A DNA stretch of 64,000 nucleotides from Tetracladium setigerum. Taxonomy: Eukaryota > Ascomycota > Leotiomycetes > Helotiales. The stretch is taken from the NCBI GenBank assembly GCA_031472005.1, contig PZJY01000013.1, positions 1,879,679-1,943,678 on the forward strand, read 5' to 3'. Below the pieces are notes generated by a model. It had not been told where the DNA came from. It ran no database searches and saw only the letters and a program-made list of their open reading frames with translations. The translations under genes and the position numbers were made by a program. Numbering within the stretch: position 1 is the first letter of the stretch; each line of letters opens with the position of its first letter. Below are positions 57,386 through 64,000 of the stretch, piece by piece.

Positions 57386-60300
57386 ACAAGGACGAGTTCA
57401 TAGGTCAGCAAAGGCTAGAAGCAGCTGAACCTGTACGCCTACCAAAAGAGGGTACGAAAGAGGTACTATTGCCGAAACAATACGAGGAATTCCGAGACTT
57501 GTTCACCGAGGTACAAGATCTCACAGCATTACCAGCACACCAGGATTGGGATCACGAGATCATCCTAAAAGAAGACGCAAAACCGGTTTGCGAACCATTG
57601 CGTAGAATGAACGATACGGACTCGAGGACGCTCAAAATCTTTATCGACGAAATGTTAGCAAAAGGACACATCAGGGAATCTAAATCTCCGTGGGGAGCAC
57701 CTATCTTCTTTGTACCAAAACCTGGAACCAATAAACGACGCCCAGTTGTGGATTGGCGAAAACTGAACGACCACACTATCAAAGATCGTTATTCGCTACC
57801 ACTACTCGACGATCTGAGGGACAGGACACAAGGATCGAAGATCTTCACCCAGATCGACCTGAAGTCAGCCTTTAATCTCATAAGAATGAAGGAAGGCGAC
57901 GAAAGCAAGACTGCTTTTCGTACCCAGTGGGGATTGTATGAGTTCCTAGTAATGCACTTCGGATTATGCAATGCCCCAGCCACCTTCCAACGATTAATCA
58001 ACAATGCTCTGCGAGAATACATCGACGTATTTTGCATTGTTTACCTCGACGATATCCTTGTTTATTCAAAGGACGTCGCCGAACACGAGAAGCACGTCAG
58101 GCTAGTTTTTCAAGCTTTACGAAAACACCATTTGAAAGTCAGCCTGGACAAATGCCACTTCTCAGTAGAACGAGTCAAGTTTTGTGGACACATTATCACT
58201 ATAAACGGATTCGAAATGGACCTAGACAAGGTCAAAGCAGTACTTGAGTGGGAATCACCAACAAACATAAAAGAAACACAGAGTTTCTTAGGTTTCTGCA
58301 ATTATTACCGACGCTATATCAAGAACTACTCGGCAATTGCGAAACCACTCACGGACCTCACTCACAAAGATCAAACATTCGAATGGACTCCTGAAGCTCA
58401 GAAAGCTATGGACACGCTAAAAGAAATGTTCGCCAAGGAACCAATTCTCAGACACCACGACCCCACGAAACCAAAACGGGTGGAAACGGACTCGTCGGAC
58501 TTCGCTATTGGAGCAGTCTACAGTCAACCCGGCGAAGATGGTCGCTGGCGACCAGTCGCATTCTTCTCAAGAAAACTCACATCCGCGGAACTCAACTATG
58601 AGATCTACGATAAGGAGTTACTTGCAATTGTCATGGCGTTACGAGAATGGAAGGTATACTTAGAAGGGTCGTCTACGAAGATAGATATTCTTTCTGATCA
58701 TAAGAATCTCATCTATTTCATGACGACTAAAGAACTCAACAGGCGACAAGTCCGATGGGCCGAAACACTTTCGTCATATGACTTCAACATTCGATATGTC
58801 AAAGGCTCCGAGAACGCTCGAGCCGATGCACTCAGTAGAAAACCAGAATACACAGGTAACAAGACCTCGCCTTCAGGAGCAATACTCCGACAAGACGGGT
58901 CCTCCCTGGTATACAACCGAGTGCAGATAGCCGCTATTATGCGACTCAAGGATCGAACCTTCGAAGAACTCATTCGAAAGGGGTACGATCAAGACCCTGT
59001 TGCGAAACAACAGACGAAGGAATTAGGAAACGGATTCTCAAGGAACGTGGAAGGACTGCTACTCTTCCAAGAAAGAACCTACATTCCAACCGGAGTACGA
59101 AAAGCCTTCGTACAACAACAGCATGAGCTGCCAGCTCATGGGCATCAGGGAATAGCCAAGACCCTCGCGAGGCTGTCTAGGAAATACTACTTCCCTGGGA
59201 TCAGGAACATGGTCAAAGAGGTTGTAACTCAATGCGATACATGCATACGGAACAAGTCATCTCGACACGCTCCGTATGGACTCATGAAATCACCCACAAC
59301 CCCGACACGACCATGGGGATCGATAGCTCTCGACTTTGTTGTCAAGCTGCCACCCTCCAAAGATCCTATGACGGGAGTCGTGTACGATTCGATCCTCGTC
59401 ATAACGTGCCTCCTGACCAAATACGCATATATGATACCATACTTCGAATCAAGTACAGCCGAGCAGATGGCTGACACGTTCATCCGATGGATCATTGCAC
59501 AACACGGAGTACCGGATGAAATCCTCTCGGACCGCGACAAACTATTTAAATCAAAGTTCTGGACATCACTGATGGCCAAGCTTGGGATTAAAAAGAAAAT
59601 GTCAACCGCTTTTCATCCCCAAACCGATGGTCAGACAGAACGTATCAATCAAACAATGGAAGCCTACCTGCGTTGCTACGTCAACTACAAACAGGACAAC
59701 TGGGTAGAACTCTTACCGTTGGCCCAGTTTGCATTCAACAGCGCAGATGCAGAAACAACGGGTGTATCACCGTTCTTCGCGAACTTTGGATTCAACCCTG
59801 AGGCATACAACCATCCGTTGGTCGATACTGAAAACGCAGAAGCAGCTAATATCCGAGTGGATCAGCTGAAGAACCTGCACAAAGAACTTGCTGCCGATAT
59901 CTTGTTTTTATCACAACGATCAGCAATTTACTACAACTCGAAGCGTGGAGTGGGACCTACGCTAAAAGAGGGGGATAAAGTCTATCTGCTGCGAAAAAAC
60001 ATCAACACACAAAGACCAAGCGATAAACTAGATCACAAGAAGTTGGGGCCGTTCAAAATTTCAAAAGTCATCGGACCAGTCAATTACGAACTCCAACTAC
60101 CCAGGACATGGAAAATACATAACCGATTCCACATTTCCCTCCTCGAGAAAGCACCACCAGGAGCGCCTCCAGCCCCTGATGTGAACATTCAACCTGTCAA
60201 CCCGGACGCCGAATATGAAGTAGAAACAATCCTGGACCACAAACGAATTAGAAACCGGAACTGCTACCTCATCAAATGGTTGAATTACCCACATACCGAA

Positions 60301-60501
60301 AACACTTGGGAACCCCTAGCAAATCTCAAGTGCCCTGAGAAGATAACCGCGTACCACCATCGGCAGACTGCGTTGAGCCACCGAAACCCAGACTCGTCCA
60401 GAAAGCCGAGGAAGCATCGAACTCGGACAGGGCCTCGACAAGCACCAAGTCCTCCTCCGCGTTCCACAACAAGGAAGGGTCGTCTGAGGGAATGGAAGTA
60501 G
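57382..60501 (+). CDS. pol: Pol polyprotein: reverse transcriptase, RNase H, integrase, chromodomain
   Basis: Open from the codon after the gag stop; a stand-alone start is not needed if readthrough supplies it. Order (residues counted from 57469): reverse transcriptase with RPVVDWRKLN and the catalytic VYLDDILVYS (about 191); RNase H (VETDSSDFAIGAVYS about 337, YDKELLAIVMALREWK); integrase with a zinc-binding region (HGHQG...CDTCIRNK about 556) and DDE residues in SIALDFV, SDRDKLF and TDGQTERINQ; and a chromodomain (YEVETILDHKRI...WLNYPHTENTWEP, about 915-965). The chromodomain directs integration to marked chromatin. All catalytic residues are present and no stop interrupts it. Confidence 0.95.
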   Translation, partial: LDKDEFIGQQRLEAAEPVRLPKEGTKEVLLPKQYEEFRDLFTEVQDLTALPAHQDWDHEIILKEDAKPVCEPLRRMNDTDSRTLKIFIDEMLAKGHIRESKSPWGAPIFFVPKPGTNKRRPVVDWRKLNDHTIKDRYSLPLLDDLRDRTQGSKIFTQIDLKSAFNLIRMKEGDESKTAFRTQWGLYEFLVMHFGLCNAPATFQRLINNALREYIDVFCIVYLDDILVYSKDVAEHEKHVRLVFQALRKHHLKVSLDKCHFSVERVKFCGHIITINGFEMDLDKVKAVLEWESPTNIKETQSFLGFCNYYRRYIKNYSAIAKPLTDLTHKDQTFEWTPEAQKAMDTLKEMFAKEPILRHHDPTKPKRVETDSSDFAIGAVYSQPGEDGRWRPVAFFSRKLTSAELNYEIYDKELLAIVMALREWKVYLEGSSTKIDILSDHKNLIYFMTTKELNRRQVRWAETLSSYDFNIRYVKGSENARADALSRKPEYTGNKTSPSGAILRQDGSSLVYNRVQIAAIMRLKDRTFEELIRKGYDQDPVAKQQTKELGNGFSRNVEGLLLFQERTYIPTGVRKAFVQQQHELPAHGHQGIAKTLARLSRKYYFPGIRNMVKEVVTQCDTCIRNKSSRHAPYGLMKSPTTPTRPWGSIALDFVVKLPPSKDPMTGVVYDSILVITCLLTKYAYMIPYFESSTAEQMADTFIRWIIAQHGVPDEILSDRDKLFKSKFWTSLMAKLGIKKKMSTAFHPQTDGQTERINQTMEAYLRCYVNYKQDNWVELLPLAQFAFNSADAETTGVSPFFANFGFNPEAYNHPLVDTENAEAANIRVDQLKNLHKELAADILFLSQRSAIYYNSKRGVGPTLKEGDKVYLLRKNINTQRPSDKLDHKKLGPFKISKVIGPVNYELQLPRTWKIHNRFHISLLEKAPPGAPPAPDVNIQPVNPDAEYEVETILDHKRIRNRNCYLIKWLNYPHTENTWEPLANLKCPEKITAYHHRQTALSHRNPDSSRKPRKHRTRTGPRQAPSPPPRSTTRKGRLREWK

Positions 60502-61039
60502 GCTCGCTCTCGGAACCAGCCGGTCCCCCCTCGATTGATTCCCGTTCCAAACGCTCTCGCTCCTCAGCGGCATCCAACTCCGCAATCGATTTCAGACCGC
60601 GACGAAGCATTTCCGCTGCGCGCGATCGAAAGGCCTCCCTTTGTTTCTCTATGCGAACCAGCTTCGCACTCATCTCATTCAAGCGCTCGAACAATTTTCG
60701 TTGCTCAGCCTGAGCCTCGTTCCACTCGTCCGCCAGTTTCTTTTCAGCGCGTTCCAGTTTCTTCCATTCTGCGTCGGAAGGACCATGGACGTCGCATTTC
60801 ACCCCGACTTTGATGCATTCAGAACATTTCGAGTAGCCTGGAGCTACTAGGCACTTCGTACCACGTTTGGCGCAACGCGAGCAAGCCGGCATTTCGATTC
60901 CTTGAGTCTTATGACGCTCGTACACGTTTTGTCGATTAGTTGTTGTTTTCTTTGATCGATCAGCGGTCATGATGGGAAAGGAAGATGGCCGTGGGCCAAC
61001 AGCGATGTTTCCTTTGACGTACTTAAGTGTGGAGACCAC
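60326..61039 (-). CDS. Antisense ORF with Zn2Cys6-type cluster and coiled coil
   Basis: Minus-strand frame between the 3' LTR and the end of pol, overlapping pol by about 176 bp. A likely start is ATG 60970 (MTADRSKKTTTNRQ). The cysteines are spaced C-x2-C-x6-C-x8-C-x2-C-x6-C (CSRCAKRGTKC and CSECIKVGVKC), exactly the fungal Zn2Cys6 binuclear cluster pattern. A charged coiled coil follows (AEWKKLERAEKKLADEWNEA) and an acidic tail ends at 60326. The 3' LTR lies just upstream and could provide an antisense promoter. In the older copy the same frame is present on the plus strand near 49837 but mutated. It may be an element-encoded regulator, or a host-like gene carried in the 3' region. Confidence 0.7.
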   Translation of the reverse strand: MVSTLKYVKGNIAVGPRPSSFPIMTADRSKKTTTNRQNVYERHKTQGIEMPACSRCAKRGTKCLVAPGYSKCSECIKVGVKCDVHGPSDAEWKKLERAEKKLADEWNEAQAEQRKLFERLNEMSAKLVRIEKQREAFRSRAAEMLRRGLKSIAELDAAEERERLERESIEGGPAGSESEPTSIPSDDPSLLWNAEEDLVLVEALSEFDASSAFWTSLGFGGSTQSADGGTRLSSQGT

Positions 61040-61047
61040 ACTAGGCT

Positions 61048-61056
61048 AGAAGGGGA
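61048..61056 (+). other. Polypurine tract
   Basis: AGAAGGGGA just before the 3' LTR (starts at 61060), in the position and composition expected for the plus-strand DNA primer. Confidence 0.6.
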
Positions 61057-61059
61057 TAG

Positions 61060-61535
61060 TGTTACGAACGTGATCCTGGGAGTCAAGTGACCCCCAGGAG
61101 CACACTGGATCCTGGGAGCCTGAGGCTCGGGAGCACCATGGATCCTGGGAGCCTTGCTCCCAGGAACCACTCCACAGAGAACTCACAGGATTAGTAATAG
61201 TAGTATTAATTATGTAGGTGAAAAGGCAACAGCAAGCTGTGGGCCTAGTCACGTGATTGGGTCGACATGTGTTCATGCCAAGACATGTCGACTCTCGGGA
61301 GTCGACGGTGTCGACGGGTCGATGGTATCGACTCAGTCGACTTCTCGACTCCAGGAGAACGAAGATCATATATAAGGATAAGATAGTTTTCATTAGATAG
61401 GAACTTCGTGCTCAACTCAAATCGAATATCTTTTATTCTAGTAACCAGTCTACTGCCGTACCTGTGATCCGCTCTCTGTCGACGAATACCAACCTGACTT
61501 AGCTATTTACTTCCGTGTAAATAGTAACCGTTACA
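61060..61535 (+). repeat. 3' LTR of the young copy
   Basis: 476 bp, TGTTACG to CCGTTACA; by eye identical to 54439-54914. The target duplication AATCC follows. Confidence 0.95.
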
Positions 61536-62915
61536 AATCCGTTCTAACCACGCTCGTAATATCCCGCAGTTTATATTTTGCGTTTCGGGACTTTTATTAA
61601 CTCATCGTCGGGACAAAGGCAATAAAGACCTCCTTTGTTCCGATCGTAACATCCGGTGGGGGCCCTTAGGAACTATTCCCTGGAAGGGTCCTTATAAACC
61701 GGGGTATAGTCGTCGTCGTAGTCTATAGTAAGGCATTCGCATATAATGCTTTCGCATTTATCGCATCTTTCCTTCCTTTATTCCTCCTAATTATAGCGTT
61801 CGCTATTAGTTCCGTCTTCGGGAACCGTAAGAGGGTTTACTCGCTAGTAGACGTAAAGATAGAATCCGTAAGTGGGGCATTTCTATTAAAGTAGTCTTCC
61901 TTAATTACGTTCACGCGCATTCTTCTTTCCTTTTAGGACTATAATAGCTATGCTTATTTATCGGATTTTAAGGGATACGGCTTACTTCTTCTATCTTGTT
62001 TTCCCTTTTTTGTGGGAGTCTGCTCGGTGGCCCGTATATCTATATTCGAAGCAAAGTCCCTCCTTCCTTCGTTTCTCCATTACTTCCTTTAAAAGCTGTT
62101 TCTTTAGTTGAAACTTAGGTTTCTTTTAGATTACATTTAATTCCATTAGCCGAGGTCTATAGTAATTACTACTCTAGATATTTCGTCCTTAATGGCGAGG
62201 TTTCTTAAGGGTTCCGTGATAATTCTTAGGGATCCCATGTCCTTACTCCATTAGACGTTCCGTGATGCGTTGGTCGAAATGGAGTGCCTTTTTAATCATT
62301 TCGGCTAATTCATCCGGTCGTTCAGGCAGTCGATGGATCTCGTCCTTAATGTTTACTTTTAGTCCCGAGTAGAACTAAGAATTAGCGGCGGTATTGTCCT
62401 AAGCTAGGATAGCTTATAGTCATTAGAACTTAGCGACGTACTTAGCGATAGTGGTTATTTAGCGAAGCTTTCGCAAGCTAATGTCCGCGGCAAATTCTTA
62501 ATCTTAATCCCCGAAGATCTAAGTAATACCTTATTTGAACCTATCCCATGAGTTAAACAAGGTGCGGGTGAATGGCTCGGCGTCGGTATCAACTAATTCG
62601 GGCGGATCAATGTTTTCCATAACGTCGTTCAAGTGAGGCTCGACCCAGTCAAAGGCTGGTCCTCGCAAGAACGAAGCGGCCCACATAGTTCGTTCGGCGG
62701 CGCTAGAGAACTTATCTTTATTAAATACCTAGTAGAGTTTATATTAGGTAAGGAATTCTCGGAGCTTAGAACGTTATCCGTGATAGAGGTCGGGTAGCTT
62801 TCCCTTTAGCGAAGCTGATTGAATCCCGTTATCACTAGTCGGAGTGGCGGTGGGTGGTCCTCGGGAAGACATCGTGGTGTATTGTGAGTCGGGTCTCTAA
62901 AGAAGGTGCTCAAAG

Positions 62916-63391
62916 TGTAACGGTTACTATTTACACGGAAGTAAATAGCTAAGTCAGGTTAGTATTCGTCGACAGAGAGCGGATCACAGGTACGGTAATA
63001 GACTAGTTATTAGAATAAAAGATATTCGATTTGAGTTAAGCACGAAGTTCCTATTTAATGAAAACTATCTTATCCTTATATATAATCTTCGTTCTCTTAG
63101 AGTCGAGAAGTCGACTGAGTCGATACCATCGACCCGTCGACACCGTCGACTCCCGAGAGTCGACATGTCTTGGCATAAACACATGTCGACCTAATCACGT
63201 GACTAGGCCCACAGCTTGCTATTACCTTTTCACCTATATAATTAATATTACTATTACTAATCCTATGAGTTCTCTATAGAGTGGTTCCTGGGAGCCTTAC
63301 TCCTAGGATCTATAGTGCTCCCGAGCCTCAGGCTCCTAGGATCTAGTGTGCTCCTGGGGGTCACTTGACTCCCAGGATCACGTTCGTAACA
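62916..63391 (-). repeat. 5' LTR of the older copy
   Basis: 476 bp, TGTAACGG to CGTAACA on the plus strand. The matching primer-binding sequence lies just to its left. In this LTR the TATA-distal start element reads GTGCTTAA in element sense, a C-to-T change of GTGCTCAA. Confidence 0.95.
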
Positions 63392-63395
63392 GCTG

Positions 63396-63420
63396 GGTGG
63401 GTTAGGGTTTAGGGTGGGTT
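63396..63420 (+). repeat. Short interstitial telomere-like tract
   Basis: GGTGGGTTAGGGTTTAGGGTGG directly next to the right target duplication of the older retrotransposon. Contains one perfect TTAGGG and variants TTTAGGG and TGGG. Confidence 0.6.
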
Positions 63421-63741
63421 CATTCTAAATAACTAAGCTATCCTGCTCACGTGCTCTATATAAGGAAAGAAAGGTACTAATATTGTAAATGGTAGATGTC
63501 GGTCGTGCTGTGCTTAAGGAGACAGCACTAGAGGGGTAAGATGCTAAAGCTAACCAGTATTTAGTAAGGAAAATAGCACTCGACTTCTTATAATCAGCTC
63601 TTACTAGCGTATAAATTAAAATAAGGCCGAAAAGGTATTTATTCTTAGTCGCCTCCCTTCCTTATTAAAAGGGGTGATTATATTATATATATTCCTAAGC
63701 CGGAACGGAAAAACTATCTACCCGAAGTCTAGCTTCTATAG
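63421..63741. other. Subtelomeric spacer, no gene seen
   Basis: About 320 bp of AT-rich sequence with no supported gene, between the retrotransposon and the terminal LTR fragment. Confidence 0.4.
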
Positions 63742-63846
63742 TGTTACGAACGTGACTTGTGCTCACGTGAGGAGCCTGAGGCTCGGGAGCAGTATAATAA
63801 TTAGTATAGTTAAGTGGCTTACTCTTATTACTCTATAAAGAACTTT
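63742..63846 (+). mobile_element. Truncated LTR fragment next to the telomere
   Basis: Starts TGTTACGAACGTGA, the LTR start of the nested family, skips part of it, then matches GGAGCCTGAGGCTCGGGAGCA and ACTCTATAAAGAACT (LTR: ACTCCACAGAGAACT). Similarity fades about 40 bp before the telomere repeats, so the rest of the 476-bp LTR is missing. Confidence 0.65.
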
Positions 63847-63887
63847 AATAACCTAGTTAATTATAAGAAAAGTATTAATAGTAAGGG

Positions 63888-64000
63888 TTAGGGTTAGGGT
63901 TAGGGTTAGGGTTAGGGTTAGGGTTAGGGTTAGGGTTAGGGTTAGGGTTAGGGTTAGGGTTAGGGTTAGGGTTAGGGTTAGGGTTAGGGTTAGGGTTAGG
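63888..64000 (+). repeat. Telomere, (TTAGGG)n
   Basis: About 19 uninterrupted copies of TTAGGG to the end of the window, G-rich strand running 5' to 3' outward. This is the right chromosome end in this orientation. Confidence 0.98.

Larger units (their letters stand above)
54439..61535 (+). mobile_element. Young intact Ty3/gypsy chromovirus retrotransposon
   Basis: 7097 bp with 476-bp LTRs at both ends that appear identical throughout, flanked by the 5-bp target duplication AATCC (54434-54438 and 61536-61540). It contains gag-protease and pol in one reading frame separated by a single TGA, a primer-binding site, a polypurine tract and an antisense ORF. It sits antiparallel inside an older, mutated copy of the same element. 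Identical LTRs and open frames indicate very recent insertion; the integrase carries a C-terminal chromodomain, placing it among chromoviruses. Confidence 0.97.
49193..63391 (-). mobile_element. Older Ty3/gypsy chromovirus copy, RIP-like mutated, interrupted by a younger copy
   Basis: Reads right to left. Its LTRs are 62916-63391 (5') and 49193-49668 (3'), each 476 bp, with internal sequence at 49669-54433 and 61541-62915. A perfect 5-bp target duplication GCTGG flanks it (49188-49192 and 63392-63396). Removing the younger insert and its extra TSD copy leaves exactly 7097 bp, the length of the intact copy, so the two copies differ by substitutions and not by net indels. Differences are C-to-T and G-to-A on both strands and create stops throughout gag and pol; for example the antisense ORF reads CSRY where the intact copy has CSRC. 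This is the signature of repeat-induced point mutation. Confidence 0.95.

Noticed and set aside
1..64000. CRISPR arrays, bacterial operons or Shine-Dalgarno sites
   Set aside because: Spliced introns, telomere repeats and fungal families show this is nuclear fungal DNA; no array with regular spacers is present.

Overview
The window is the right-hand end of a filamentous ascomycete (Pezizomycotina-type) chromosome. It closes on about 19 copies of the telomere repeat TTAGGG. Genes have short GT-AG introns (about 40-90 nt) with CTAAC/CTGAC-like branch sites, and the gene families present (NACHT-ankyrin, HET, DUF6594, LysM) are typical of this group. The species cannot be read from the sequence.

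Left part (1-26 kb): AT-rich repeats with a 777-bp foldback element, then an accessory block of self/non-self recognition-type genes. These are a Helo-like/NACHT/ankyrin STAND receptor (2.45-7.45 kb), a large membrane protein (8.8-10.8 kb), a decayed MORN-repeat gene (11.0-12.4 kb), an intact two-exon HET gene (14.0-16.3 kb, minus), two small membrane proteins (17.0-18.0 kb), a second HET gene (19.5-21.9 kb), an orphan ankyrin fragment, a minus-strand membrane-anchored protein, a probable solo LTR and a secreted endonuclease/exonuclease/phosphatase-family enzyme (25.0-25.9 kb).

Middle part (26-44.5 kb): a HAMP/coiled-coil gene split by an apparently intact Tc1/mariner-type transposon, a large HET-like gene with an acidic stretch, a DUF6594 membrane protein, then a cell-wall-related group. 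That group holds the C-terminal remnant of a class V chitinase-type protein, a matrixin-type metalloprotease fused to a predicted seven-bladed propeller, and a LysM/chitin-binding/WSC protein. An F-box pseudogene with three in-frame stops follows.

Right part (44.5-64 kb): a CGCCAGCG-rich repeat array, a PigL_N-like coiled-coil gene (47.7-49.0 kb), then two nested Ty3/gypsy chromovirus copies. The older copy (minus, TSD GCTGG, 49193-63391) carries many transition-type mutations. It is interrupted by a young intact copy (plus, TSD AATCC, 54439-61535) with LTRs that look identical. Without the insert, both copies are exactly 7097 bp. The young copy shows an in-frame TGA-CTAG between gag-protease and pol, a Tf1-like self-priming signal, a C-terminal chromodomain and an antisense Zn2Cys6-type ORF. 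A truncated LTR fragment lies next to the telomere.

Two damage patterns run through the window. Several genes carry in-frame stops of a kind that transitions produce (RIP-like decay). Separately, at least seven genes show a one-base deficit, mostly at a short homopolymer, that shifts an otherwise continuous domain; this may reflect uncorrected long-read assembly errors rather than real loss.
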